Below are positions 52,886 to 61,676 of a stretch of 64,000 bases of DNA, piece by piece. Source of the stretch: Geomesophilobacter sediminis (GTDB lineage Bacteria > Desulfobacterota > Desulfuromonadia > Geobacterales > Geobacteraceae); assembly GCF_016458275.1 (NCBI RefSeq), contig NZ_JAEMHM010000012.1, positions 124,001 through 188,000 on the forward strand. Direction: 5' to 3'. Below the pieces are notes generated by a model. The model ran no database searches. It worked only from the letters and a program-made list of their open reading frames with translations, and was not told the origin of the DNA. The position numbers were made by a program, and so were the translations under genes. Numbering within the stretch: the stretch's first letter is position 1; each line of letters starts with the position of its first letter.

Positions 52886-54142
52886 TCAGTTCAAGAAGCT
52901 GGGTATTTTCTCGCCCCGGACCAGGTCTTCCACCTGCTCCCGCTCGCGGACGATCTCGAAACGGTCGCCGCTCACCATGACCTCGGCCACCCTGGGGCGG
53001 CTGTTGTAATTGCTGCTCATGGTAAAGCCGTAGGCGCCGGCGGACATGAAGGCGACCAGGTCGCCGACCTTGAAGTTGGGAACCTCCCGGTCTTTAGCCA
53101 GAAAATCGCCCGACTCGCAGATCGGGCCGACGATATCCGCCGTGACAACCCCGTCCTGGTTCTTTTGGACCGCCTGCACCCCGTGGAAAGATCCGTACAG
53201 CGCCGGACGGGCCAGGTCGTTCATCCCGGCGTCGACGATGACGAAGTTCTTTTCTTCCCCGCGTTTAGTGTAGAGGCAGGTCCCCACGAGTATCCCCGCG
53301 TTACCCACCAGGTTCCTCCCCGGTTCGAAAATTAGGTGCAGTCCGAGGTCCTGAGTCTCCTCGGTGATCGAGGTGCCGTAGTCCGAAGGAAGCGGCGGGT
53401 CCTCGTCGTGGTACTGGATCCCCAGGCCACCGCCCAGGTCCAGGTACTTCAGGTCGATTCCCATCTCCCGCACCCCGGAGATGAGACGTTTCAGCTTTCT
53501 AATGGCATCGACGAAGGGGGAAACCTTGGTCAGCTGGCTGCCGATGTGGCAGTCGACGCCCAAAATCTCCAGGTTCGCCATCTCCTTGGCGCGACCGTAC
53601 TGTTCCAGGGCCCGCTCGATGTTGATGCCGAATTTCGCCTTCTTGAGCCCCGTCGTGATGTAGGGATGGGTCTCCGGGTCGACGTCGGGATTTACCCGGA
53701 TCGCGATTCCGGCCCTCTTGCCGAGCCTCCCCGCGATGACGTCGATCCGCTCCAGTTCCTGCTCCGACTCTACGTTGAACATCAGGATCCCGGTATGCAG
53801 GGCGTATTCTATTTCGTCGTCCCGTTTGCCGACGCCGGAATAGACGATCTGGGCCGGATCCGCCCCGGCCTGCAGGGCCCGGTACAACTCTCCGCCGGAA
53901 ACGATATCGACCCCGCCGCCGAGGTTGATGAAGGTCCTCAGCACCGCCAGGTTGGAATTCGCCTTGACGGAATAGCAAATGGTATGGGGCAGGGTGGCGA
54001 ATGCGTCATCCATCGCCTTGAAGTGCCGCACCAAGGTGGCCCGCGAATAGATGTAGACGGGACTGCCCACCGATGCGACGATATCCTTCACCGCCACGTC
54101 CTCGGCAAAAAGCTGATCACCCTGGTACTGAAAGTGGTTCAT
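52886..54142 (-). CDS. lysA: Diaminopimelate decarboxylase
   Basis: LysA decarboxylates meso-diaminopimelate to lysine. The 418-residue fold-type III PLP enzyme shows Lys60 in CYSVKANSN, the glycine-rich phosphate loops (SGGELYRAL, DLGGGLGIQY), the FEPGRNLVGN motif and the catalytic Cys in ICESGDFLA. The start overlaps its GGAGG box closely (GGAGGTTATG). First gene of the lysine cluster; a diaminopimelate epimerase gene is not in view. Confidence 0.97.
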   Translation of the reverse strand: MNHFQYQGDQLFAEDVAVKDIVASVGSPVYIYSRATLVRHFKAMDDAFATLPHTICYSVKANSNLAVLRTFINLGGGVDIVSGGELYRALQAGADPAQIVYSGVGKRDDEIEYALHTGILMFNVESEQELERIDVIAGRLGKRAGIAIRVNPDVDPETHPYITTGLKKAKFGINIERALEQYGRAKEMANLEILGVDCHIGSQLTKVSPFVDAIRKLKRLISGVREMGIDLKYLDLGGGLGIQYHDEDPPLPSDYGTSITEETQDLGLHLIFEPGRNLVGNAGILVGTCLYTKRGEEKNFVIVDAGMNDLARPALYGSFHGVQAVQKNQDGVVTADIVGPICESGDFLAKDREVPNFKVGDLVAFMSAGAYGFTMSSNYNSRPRVAEVMVSGDRFEIVREREQVEDLVRGEKIPSFLN

Positions 54143-54292
54143 AACCTCCTCCCAGTTCGACGACTTTTCCCCTGACTATCAATAAAAGTTTTTATCCTTA
54201 ACACGGAAAAGAGCTCCATGTCAAAATTTTTCACCCCGGTAACGAATCGGTCGTTTCTGCCGCCGGGGCTCTTTATGTGGACTCGTCAATCC

Positions 54293-54360
54293 TGGCACGA
54301 TCCGCCGAAGGCGGTGAGGCCCGCGAATTTGAATCGCGTAACAAATGGCGCTCCCACCGG
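54293..54360. repeat. Dispersed repeat, degenerate family C
   Basis: GGCACGATCCGCCGAAGGCGG at the left and AATGGCGCTCCCACC at the right are recognisable halves of the element. Confidence 0.6.
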
Positions 54361-54422
54361 GATGAGCTCATCTCGGCAAAATTGCCTCGAGTTGATGGTG
54401 GAGCGCTCGGTCATCTGCCAAT

Positions 54423-54449
54423 GAAAAAGGGCGCCGTCTGGTGCGCCCT
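54423..54449 (-). terminator. Rho-independent terminator downstream of rsmG
   Basis: Read on the minus strand, AGGGCGCACCAGACGGCGCCCTTTTTC: an 8-bp stem with a T run. It would end the origin-proximal leftward operon. Confidence 0.75.
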
Positions 54450-54626
54450 CCCCCTTTAAAGCCTTTTCTCGAAACCGGTCCAAATTGCACAAAAACTAGG
54501 CAAAAACTGAGCTCCAAATTTGGCCCCTGGCTGGACTTTTGGAGCAACCGAAACCCATCAGTCGCCTTTAAAGCCAAATTGGCTTATGGGGCCATCTAGA
54601 CTCATTATCAGTATTTTGCTGAATTT

Positions 54627-55286
54627 TTAATTTTTACTAATTCTGTAAATCAATAGCGACCGCTGGTCCGAGGTCCCCGGCAGCTGAAATTCCTGGAGGC
54701 CGACCAATTCCACCCCCAGCGACTCCAATTTCACCTTCGCCTCATCAGCTTCCTGTTTTCCCCCCGGCCCCTTCATCGCCACGATGCGTCCCTCCGGTTT
54801 CAAAAGCGGCAACGCCATCGAGACGAAGGTTGGGAGGTCGGAAAAGGCGCGCGAGACGATCCAGTCGAAAGAGGCGGGATACTGCTCCGCCAACAGCTCG
54901 CCCCGCGCATGCAGAGTTTCGAAATTTGCCAGCCCGAGGACGCGGGCCGCATTTTTCTGGAAGCTGATTTTTTTGACCACCGCATCCACGGAAACCATTG
55001 CCAGGGTCGGCTCGACCACTTTGACCGGAATGCAGGGGAAGCCGCCACCGGAGCCGAGGTCGAGCAGCCTGCCCGGTCCGCGCACCACCTTGAGCAGGGT
55101 GAGCGAATCAACGAGGTGCTTGGTGGCGATCCCCTCGTCGTCGGTGATGGCGGTCAGGTTGATCTTCTTGTTCCACTTCTTGAGCTCCTCGGCCAGGAGG
55201 TCGAGTTGCGCCAACTGCTGCTGGGTCAACTCGAGACCCAGGGTCCGGGCTCCGGAGGCCAACATTTCCCGTGCTGCCGGCTTCAT
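54627..55286 (-). CDS. rsmG: 16S rRNA m7G527 methyltransferase
   Basis: RsmG (GidB) methylates N7 of G527 in 16S rRNA. The 219 residues start at MKPAAREM, overlapping the mnmG stop by ATGA; the longer open frame lies within mnmG. Motifs are the N-terminal WNKKINLTAITD, the SAM loop LLDLGSGGGFPCIP, DAVVKKISF and SRAFSDLPTF. Last gene of the rpmH-to-rsmG block. Confidence 0.95.
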   Translation of the reverse strand: MKPAAREMLASGARTLGLELTQQQLAQLDLLAEELKKWNKKINLTAITDDEGIATKHLVDSLTLLKVVRGPGRLLDLGSGGGFPCIPVKVVEPTLAMVSVDAVVKKISFQKNAARVLGLANFETLHARGELLAEQYPASFDWIVSRAFSDLPTFVSMALPLLKPEGRIVAMKGPGGKQEADEAKVKLESLGVELVGLQEFQLPGTSDQRSLLIYRISKN

Positions 55287-57166
55287 TTCACCCCCCGTGC
55301 CTTCATGGCGATGGACAGCATCGTGATACCGGCCGGAGTCACGCCGGGAATCCGGGAGGCCTGGCCCAGAGTGTCGGGCCGGAAGCGGGCCAGCTTTTCC
55401 TGGATCTCGGTCGATAGCCCCGAGATGGACGTGAAGTCGATATCGGCAGGTATCTTGGTGTCCTCGAGCTTGGCGGCGCGCTCCACCTGTTCCAGCTGGC
55501 GGTCGATGTACCCTTTGTATTTGATCTGGATCTCGAGCTGGTCGCGCACCGATTCCGGCAGGTTCATGATGTCGGGGTAGATGCGGGCGAGATCCTGGCA
55601 GGTGAACTCGGGGCGGCGCAGCAGCTGCTCGTAGCTGATCGCGTTCTGCATTCCGGTCAGATCCCAATCCCGGAGGAGATCCTCCCCGGCGGCAGACGGT
55701 GTGAGGCGCTCCTTGCCCAGAAATTCCAGGCGCTCGTTGATCAGGTCGCGCTTTTGCAGGAACGAGTGCCAAAGCTCATCGGGGAGCAGGCCGATGGCGT
55801 ATCCCTTCTCGCGCAGCCGGAGATCGGCGTTATCCTCCCGCAACAGCAGCCGGTACTCGGCCCGCGAGGTGAACATTCGGTACGGCTCCTTGGTCCCCAG
55901 GGTAACCAGGTCGTCGATCATGACCCCGATGTAGGCTTCGCTGCGGCCCAAAACCAGCGGCTCGTTCCCTCGGACCCGAAGGGCGGCGTTGATGCCCGCC
56001 ATCAGCCCCTGGGCGGCAGCCTCCTCATAACCGGAAGTCCCGTTGATCTGTCCGGCATGGTAGAGATTGCGCAGCACCTTGGTCTCCAGGGAGGCATGGA
56101 GCTGGATCGGGTTGACGTAATCGTACTCGATGGCATACGCCGGGCGCATGATTTCGACCCGCTCCAGCCCTTCGATGCTCCGGTAGAAGGCCCATTGGAT
56201 GTCGATGGGGAGCGAGGTGGACATGCCGCTCGGATAGACCTCCACCGTGTCCCGGCCTTCCGGTTCGATAAAGGTCTGGTGCCGGTCCTTGTCCGGGAAG
56301 CGGACCACCTTGTCTTCGATGGAGGGGCAGTAGCGCGGGCCGATGCCTTCGATGATCCCGGCATACAGAGGGGAGCGGTCCAGGCCGCTGCGGATGATCT
56401 CGTGGCTTTTCTGGTTGGTATAGGCGATGTGGCAGGGAACCTGGGGCTGGTCGATCCGCTCGTTGGAGAAGGAAAACGGGATCGGATTCTCGTCCCCGTA
56501 CTGCGGCTCCAGGCGATGGAAGTCGATGGTGCGTCCATCCAGGCGCGCGGGCGTGCCGGTCTTGAGACGTCCGACCTCGAAGCCACACTCGGCGAGGTGG
56601 TCGGAAAGGCCGATGGAAGGAAGGTCCCCTGCCCTGCCGCCCGGGTAATGCACCAGGCCGATATGGATGAGGCCGCGCATGAAGGTGCCGGTGGTAAGGA
56701 CGACGGTCTTGCCGAGATAGCGGACCCCGCCCTTGGTATCGACGCCGGCGACAGCATCGTCCTCCAGATAGAGGCCGGTCACCTCAACCTGTTTGAGGTC
56801 GAGACGATCCTGCTGTTCGAGGACGTATTTCATGCGCAGCCGGTACTGCTGCTTGTCGGCCTGCGCGCGGGAGGCACGAACGGCCGGTCCCTTCTTGGTA
56901 TTGAGCACCCGGAACTGGATGCCGGTCGCGTCGATATTGCGCCCCATCTCGCCGCCCAGCGCGTCGATCTCCTTCACCAGGTGCCCCTTGGCCAGACCAC
57001 CGATGGCGGGGTTGCAGGACATCAATGCAATGGCATCGAGGTTGATGGTAAGAAAGAGCGTGGCAGCTCCCATGCGCGCTGCGGCGAGTGCCGCCTCACA
57101 ACCGGCGTGGCCGGCACCGACCACGATGACGTCATAGTTCTTTTCGTAGACTATCAATTCAAACAC
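55283..57166 (-). CDS. mnmG: tRNA uridine-5-carboxymethylaminomethyl modification enzyme, FAD subunit
   Basis: MnmG (GidA) works with MnmE to modify U34 of tRNAs reading split-box codons. The 627-residue flavoprotein has the N-terminal FAD motif VVGAGHAGCEAALAAARMG, the SCNPAIGGLAKGHLVKEIDA stretch, GTFMRGLIHIG, a central NAD-binding insertion, and the C-terminal helical domain (IKYKGYIDRQ) that contacts MnmE and tRNA. mnmE lies 517 bp upstream on the same strand, across a gap with two parS sites. Confidence 0.97.
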   Translation of the reverse strand: MFELIVYEKNYDVIVVGAGHAGCEAALAAARMGAATLFLTINLDAIALMSCNPAIGGLAKGHLVKEIDALGGEMGRNIDATGIQFRVLNTKKGPAVRASRAQADKQQYRLRMKYVLEQQDRLDLKQVEVTGLYLEDDAVAGVDTKGGVRYLGKTVVLTTGTFMRGLIHIGLVHYPGGRAGDLPSIGLSDHLAECGFEVGRLKTGTPARLDGRTIDFHRLEPQYGDENPIPFSFSNERIDQPQVPCHIAYTNQKSHEIIRSGLDRSPLYAGIIEGIGPRYCPSIEDKVVRFPDKDRHQTFIEPEGRDTVEVYPSGMSTSLPIDIQWAFYRSIEGLERVEIMRPAYAIEYDYVNPIQLHASLETKVLRNLYHAGQINGTSGYEEAAAQGLMAGINAALRVRGNEPLVLGRSEAYIGVMIDDLVTLGTKEPYRMFTSRAEYRLLLREDNADLRLREKGYAIGLLPDELWHSFLQKRDLINERLEFLGKERLTPSAAGEDLLRDWDLTGMQNAISYEQLLRRPEFTCQDLARIYPDIMNLPESVRDQLEIQIKYKGYIDRQLEQVERAAKLEDTKIPADIDFTSISGLSTEIQEKLARFRPDTLGQASRIPGVTPAGITMLSIAMKARGVK

Positions 57167-57206
57167 TCCATCGTGCGGGATGGTTCACCGCAACCGCTTA
57201 AACCAT

Positions 57207-57470
57207 GTGGGAACGCCCTTCTCGGCGCGATTAACTCGGAAGCTCCACCTGCCGTCGACAGCAGTTTGTTCTGCATCCCAGGGGGGGCACCTCGTTCCAC
57301 TCCGGTTTATGTTTATCAATTGTGGCAAGGTCGTTGAGGACTCACCCCTACGTCGACACCTGGCAGCGGTTGTTGCCGCCTGCGGCGGATCGCGCCTGGA
57401 AAGGCGCTCCCACAGCAAATGTCCGTTACCTTGCCGGCGGGCAATTGCGACAGGAATGTCGCTCCTACAC
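57207..57470. repeat. Dispersed repeats C and B in the mnmG-mnmE gap
   Basis: Family C arms at 57207-57233 (GTGGGAACGCCCTTCTCGGC) and 57371-57415 (CGCGCCTGGAAAGGCGCTCC) face each other; a family B copy (TTGCGACAGGAATGTCGCTC) lies at 57445-57470. Confidence 0.8.
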
Positions 57471-57495
57471 AATTCAGATTGTATCCAGATGCAAT

Positions 57496-57511
57496 TGTTC
57501 CACGTGAAACA
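57496..57511. other. parS centromere site 1
   Basis: TGTTCCACGTGAAACA matches the ParB-binding consensus TGTTNCACGTGAAACA at every defined position. It lies about 4.2 kb from dnaA. Confidence 0.9.
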
Positions 57512-57659
57512 ATCCTATAACCAGCTTAAATACAAAAGAAAAAACGAAAAGTACCGTAGATACTACAAACCAGGCTATCTACCCTACCCTGCCGCTCCGT
57601 AATTCTACAAGGTGCTGCTTAAGACGATAACCGCAGGGAACAACAGGCGAATCCGGCAT

Positions 57660-57675
57660 TGTTTCACGTGAAACA
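57660..57675. other. parS centromere site 2
   Basis: TGTTTCACGTGAAACA is the perfect palindromic parS sequence, 164 bp from site 1 and just downstream of mnmE. Confidence 0.95.
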
Positions 57676-57683
57676 ATACAATA

Positions 57684-59051
57684 TTACTTGCCGATGCAGA
57701 AACTGGAGAAAATCAGATCGAGGACATCGTCCGTCGTCGTCTCTCCGGTCACCGAGCCGAGCGCTTCCAGCGCATCACGCAGGTCGATCGGGAGCAGTTC
57801 GTGGTTTACCCCTGCCTCAAGGTTCAGCCGGAAGCTTTCCAGGGCGGCCAGGGCTCGGACCAGCGCATCGCGGTGCCGGGCCTTGGAGACGGCGACGTAT
57901 TCCCGGCTGTCGGTAGCATGACCATGGACAAAGGTGTGGTGGATAGCCTTCCGCAGTTCGGCAACACCGGTCCCGTCATGGGTCGAAAGGGAAACCGCCT
58001 TGCCTTCCAGTGCACCGGGAAGCACACAGGTGCCGGGAAGATCCGCCTTGCTTTTGACCACCAGGAAGCATTTGGTACCGATCGCCTGGAGGATGGATTC
58101 ATCTTCCGAGGTGAAGGAAGCGGAACCATCGACCACAAAAAGAACCAGGTCCGCGCGGGGTATCCGCTCCAGGGTCAGCCGAACACCTTCCTGCTCTACA
58201 TGATCATCGGATTCGCGTATTCCGGCGGTGTCCAACAGACGAACCGGCAGCCCTTCAATATTCACGACCTCTTCGATCAAATCCCTGGTGGTGCCAGGCA
58301 CCGAAGTGACGATGGCCCGTTTCTCTTTGAGAAGCGTGTTGAGCAGGCTCGATTTCCCTACGTTAGGCTTGCCGGCGATAACAACGGAAACACCATCGCG
58401 CAGCACCCTCCCCTCGTCGAATCCCTCGACCAGAGTCTTGAGATCATCGATCGCCGGTGCAATCCGCCCCATGACATCTGCTTCGATGGCAACGTCGATG
58501 TCCTCTTCGGGAAAGTCGATGACCGCCTCGATGAAGGCCAGGGCGTGTAAAACCCCATCCCGAACCTTCCCGATCTTTTGGGAAAGAAGCCCTTCCCGCT
58601 GATGCTGCGCCAGAGCCAGGGATGCATCGGTCCGGCTGGAGATCACGTCCATGATCGCTTCGGCCTGAACCAGGTCGATCCGTCCGTTCAAGAAAGCCCG
58701 CTTGGTGAACTCCCCCGGCTGGGCCAGGCGCACTCCGGCGGCAAGCACGAGGTCGAGCACCCGGCTGACCACCAGGGTTCCCCCATGGGATTGAATCTCG
58801 ACCACATCCTCGCGGGTGTAGGAATTAGGTCCCTTCATGTAGACCGTCATTCCCTCGTCCACCACGTCACCGGTGGCCGAATCGGAGATCACCCCATAAC
58901 AAAAGCGGTGGCTTTTTAGGCCACCGCCGGATTTGGTGCGGAAGATCTGCTGTGCGACGGGGAGAGCATCGGGACCGCTGATTCGAACGATCCCGATGCC
59001 ACCCTCCCCTATCGGAGTACTGATTGCCGCGATGGTATCGCGTACATACAT
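57684..59051 (-). CDS. mnmE: tRNA modification GTPase
   Basis: MnmE partners MnmG in U34 modification. The 455 residues hold an N-terminal formyl-THF-binding domain (DTIAAISTPIGEGGIGIVRI), helices, the inserted GTPase domain with GKPNVGKSS, the switch TSVPGTTRD, DTAGIRES and the KSKAD specificity loop, and the C-terminal FCIGK with the catalytic Cys. The start lies 11 bp after the yidC stop. Confidence 0.97.
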   Translation of the reverse strand: MYVRDTIAAISTPIGEGGIGIVRISGPDALPVAQQIFRTKSGGGLKSHRFCYGVISDSATGDVVDEGMTVYMKGPNSYTREDVVEIQSHGGTLVVSRVLDLVLAAGVRLAQPGEFTKRAFLNGRIDLVQAEAIMDVISSRTDASLALAQHQREGLLSQKIGKVRDGVLHALAFIEAVIDFPEEDIDVAIEADVMGRIAPAIDDLKTLVEGFDEGRVLRDGVSVVIAGKPNVGKSSLLNTLLKEKRAIVTSVPGTTRDLIEEVVNIEGLPVRLLDTAGIRESDDHVEQEGVRLTLERIPRADLVLFVVDGSASFTSEDESILQAIGTKCFLVVKSKADLPGTCVLPGALEGKAVSLSTHDGTGVAELRKAIHHTFVHGHATDSREYVAVSKARHRDALVRALAALESFRLNLEAGVNHELLPIDLRDALEALGSVTGETTTDDVLDLIFSSFCIGK

Positions 59052-59061
59052 GGCTACGTCC

Positions 59062-60675
59062 TTACTTGACGTTCTTGTTGATGTAGGCCTGCTGCACGAT
59101 GGTCAGCACGTTGTTCACCATCCAGTAGATGACCAGACCGGACGGGAAGTTCAGGAACATGAAGGTGAACACGACCGGAAGGGCGAGCATCATCTTGGCC
59201 TGAACCGGGTCCATGTTGGACGGGGTCATCTTCTGCTGGATGAACATCGTGGCGCCCATAATCAGCGGCGTTACGTAGTACGGATCCTTCGCGGAAAGGT
59301 CGGTGATCCAGAGCATGAACGGTGCGTGCCGCAGCTCAATGGAATACATGAGTGCGCGGTACAGACCGAAGAAGACCGGGATCTGAACCACCATCGGGAG
59401 GCAGCCACCCATCGGGTTGACCTTGTGGGTCTTGTACAGTTCCATCACGGCGCGGTTCATGGCGTCGCGGTCGTTCTTATATTTCTCCTTCAGCTCGTTC
59501 ATCTTGGGCTGAAGCTTCTGCATCTCCTTCATCGACTTGTAGCTCTTGTGGGTGAGCGGGAAGAAGAGCAGCTTGAGCACGACGGTGATGATGATGATCG
59601 CCCAGCCGTAGTTGCCGGTGTACTTGTAGAGGAACTTCAGGATGGCGACCAGCGGTTTGGCAATCGGGGCGAACCAGCCATAGTCGATGACTTCATCAAG
59701 GCGGTTACCCTGGGCCTTGAGGATATCGAGATCCTTGGGGCCGAGGTAGAGCTCATAGTTCAAAGCGGCAGCCTGACCGGGAGCGACTGAAATTGCCGGA
59801 GAAGCGATATCACGCTGGAGCTCGTCGGTGGAGGGACGGGCGAGTTTGACCGAAGCGATGCTCCCCTTCTGGGCAATGACCGCTTCCATGAAGTACTTGT
59901 CGTTGAACGCGGACCACAGGACGTTCCCGGTGTAGGCCTTGGGCTCCTTGAGGAGCTTGTCCAGCTTGTCGGACTCGGCCTTGTCGCCGACCAGGGTAAC
60001 CGGGCCGTGAACCTCGAACCGGCTTTCCTTCTGGTCAACAACCAGACGGTTCGCCTGGACCAGGTGCAGGGTCCCGGCAACCGCCGCAGCACCGTTGTTG
60101 CGAACTTCCTGGGTGAACCCGATCCGGTACTTGTCGCCGGAGAAGGTGAAGACCTTCTTCAGCACGATACCCTGCGGGTTCATCGTGGTGAACTCGAGGG
60201 TCCCCTGCTGCCCGTCGGAGAGTTTCAGCGTATCGGTATTAACCGCATAGCCACTGTTGGGAAGAATCCCGAGTTCACGGGAGTCGGTCAACAGCTCGAA
60301 ACGGTTGGGGGCGTTTTCGTTGATCAGCACCTCCGGCTTCCCTTTCGGGCCGGCGACGTCGGTGTACTTCTTGAGCACGAACTTCTTCAGCGCGGCGCCC
60401 TGGGTGGAGAAGGTCGCGGTGTAGAGGTCGGTGTCGACGGTGACGTCGCGGGCGACGACCGGTCCCTGCGGGGTGACGGCGGCGAGAGCGACACCGCCCG
60501 GCACTCCGGGAGCACCGGCAGCCGGGGCGGCAGGCGCAGTCGTTGGGGTCGTTACCGCGGCCTGCTGGGTCGCCGCGGGTGCAACGGGATGCGGTTTCGG
60601 AGCAGGGAACAAGAGCGAATAGGCATACAAGATACCGACCGAAAGCACTATCGCTATGACAAGTCTTTTTTCCAT
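59062..60675 (-). CDS. yidC: Membrane protein insertase
   Basis: YidC inserts and folds inner-membrane proteins with or without SecYEG. The 537-residue Gram-negative form has an N-terminal helix (LVIAIVLSVGILYAYSLLF), an Ala/Pro/Thr-rich linker (33-65), a large periplasmic beta-domain (about 70-335) and the five-helix Oxa1 core (WAIIIITVVLKLLFFPLTHK, IPVFFGLYRAL, QQKMTPSNMDPVQAKMML). AGGAG lies before the ATG. Ends 11 bp before mnmE. Confidence 0.97.
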   Translation of the reverse strand: MEKRLVIAIVLSVGILYAYSLLFPAPKPHPVAPAATQQAAVTTPTTAPAAPAAGAPGVPGGVALAAVTPQGPVVARDVTVDTDLYTATFSTQGAALKKFVLKKYTDVAGPKGKPEVLINENAPNRFELLTDSRELGILPNSGYAVNTDTLKLSDGQQGTLEFTTMNPQGIVLKKVFTFSGDKYRIGFTQEVRNNGAAAVAGTLHLVQANRLVVDQKESRFEVHGPVTLVGDKAESDKLDKLLKEPKAYTGNVLWSAFNDKYFMEAVIAQKGSIASVKLARPSTDELQRDIASPAISVAPGQAAALNYELYLGPKDLDILKAQGNRLDEVIDYGWFAPIAKPLVAILKFLYKYTGNYGWAIIIITVVLKLLFFPLTHKSYKSMKEMQKLQPKMNELKEKYKNDRDAMNRAVMELYKTHKVNPMGGCLPMVVQIPVFFGLYRALMYSIELRHAPFMLWITDLSAKDPYYVTPLIMGATMFIQQKMTPSNMDPVQAKMMLALPVVFTFMFLNFPSGLVIYWMVNNVLTIVQQAYINKNVK

Positions 60676-60692
60676 GAGTTCTCCTAGGGAGG

Positions 60693-60905
60693 CTATTTAA
60701 CCGGGTCGTAACCACCTGGATGGAACGGATGGCACTTCAAAAGGCGCACCACCGTGAGCCAGGTCCCCTTGAGAGGACCGTACTTTTCCAGGGATTGTAG
60801 GGAGTATTGCGAACAGGAAGGGTAAAAACGGCAGGAAGCTGCCTTGAGGGGGGAGACATACCTCTGATAGAAGAGGATCAAGGCTATGAGCGTTCTGTTG
60901 AGCAT
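60693..60905 (-). CDS. yidD: Membrane protein insertion efficiency factor
   Basis: The 70-residue protein has the family pattern [20 protein letters not shown], with three Cys, and [12 protein letters not shown] at the C-terminus. An amphipathic N-terminal helix associates with the inner membrane and supports YidC. It overlaps rnpA by 22 bp, the usual arrangement in bacteria. Confidence 0.95.
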   Translation of the reverse strand: MLNRTLIALILFYQRYVSPLKAASCRFYPSCSQYSLQSLEKYGPLKGTWLTVVRLLKCHPFHPGGYDPVK

Positions 60906-61246
60906 ATCTTATGACGCAGCCGCCCGGGGGCGGCCGCAAGCTCGTTGGCGATCTGGTGATAGGTAAGTGCTTCCGCCCCTTTTTTGGCTATGAAGTTGAA
61001 GTCTCCCTTCCAAAAAAGCGTCTTGTTGAGCCGATAGAATTCGCGCAGCCTTCTCTTGATGTGGTTCCTGATAACGGCATTGCCCACTTTCTTGCTCACC
61101 GTGAATCCGACGCGGGTGGCGTCCTGGTTGGATTCCAGGTAAAGCAGGATGAAGTGGGCAGTGTGCAGTTTGAACGCGCTACTTAATCTGAGAAAGTCTG
61201 CTCTCCGGCGCAGCCGCTCTTCTTTAGCGAAACCGTAGCAGGGCAA
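60884..61246 (-). CDS. rnpA: Ribonuclease P protein component
   Basis: RnpA is the protein subunit of RNase P, which matures tRNA 5' ends. The RNR signature [20 protein letters not shown] is clear. No ATG lies at the expected place; the best start is TTG at 61246 ([13 protein letters not shown] follows), giving 120 residues. The frame stays open far upstream into rpmH, which is not coding in this frame. The C-terminal ~20 residues overlap yidD. Confidence 0.92.
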   Translation of the reverse strand: MPCYGFAKEERLRRRADFLRLSSAFKLHTAHFILLYLESNQDATRVGFTVSKKVGNAVIRNHIKRRLREFYRLNKTLFWKGDFNFIAKKGAEALTYHQIANELAAAPGRLRHKICSTERS

Positions 61247-61259
61247 GCAGTTACTTATA

Positions 61260-61409
61260 TTACTTACTGGCGATGGAGACAGAAAGACGCTTCCGCCCTT
61301 TAGCTCTTCTTCTCTTGATAACGAGACGGCCATTTTTGGTGGACATGCGCACGAGGAACCCGTGGGTTCTCTTACGGGAAACATTGCTCGGCTGGTACGT
61401 TCTTTTCAT
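61260..61409 (-). CDS. rpmH: 50S ribosomal protein L34
   Basis: The 49-residue, extremely basic protein ([18 protein letters not shown]) is standard L34 with a short C-terminal SVSIASK extension. AAGGAG lies upstream of the ATG. First gene of the leftward operon, divergent from dnaA. Confidence 0.97.
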   Translation of the reverse strand: MKRTYQPSNVSRKRTHGFLVRMSTKNGRLVIKRRRAKGRKRLSVSIASK

Positions 61410-61676
61410 CTCTATGACTCCTTGGTGATAATAGCTCAAATGAAGGCAAGAGTGAAACTTAAACACAATCGGATTTTGCTGTCAAGGTATTTTTGTCTTG
61501 GCAACTTTAGCCTTGCAAATTCAGGGTGTCTCTGCTAACCTCTTGCATCCACAAAATTAGCATGGGCTTATCCTGTTTATTTCTTGATAAGCCATTGATT
61601 TAAATGCTACTTTTTTATATCAACAGCTGTTGATAAAGCTGTGTAAAAACCGTTTAAAAAAAGAAGGCCTCTCTCC
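61410..61676. other. rpmH-dnaA intergenic region with DnaA-box-like palindrome
   Basis: This AT-rich region upstream of dnaA contains the perfect 18-bp palindrome TATCAACAGCTGTTGATA (61618-61635), made of two inverted DnaA-box-like halves (TGTTGATAA at 61628-61636). Weaker matches are GCATCCACA (61545-61553) and TTATCCTGT (61568-61576). It is probably the dnaA autoregulatory region and may form part of a bipartite origin. Confidence 0.55.

Larger units (their letters stand above)
54143..54626. other. Intergenic region between rsmG and lysA
   Basis: About 480 bp holding a degenerate family C repeat (54293-54360) and a terminator (54423-54449). The AT-rich stretch 54460-54620 shows only short inverted matches (CCAAATTG, CAAATTTGG). 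No gene is seen. In many bacteria soj/parB follow rsmG at this place; they are absent. Confidence 0.5.
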
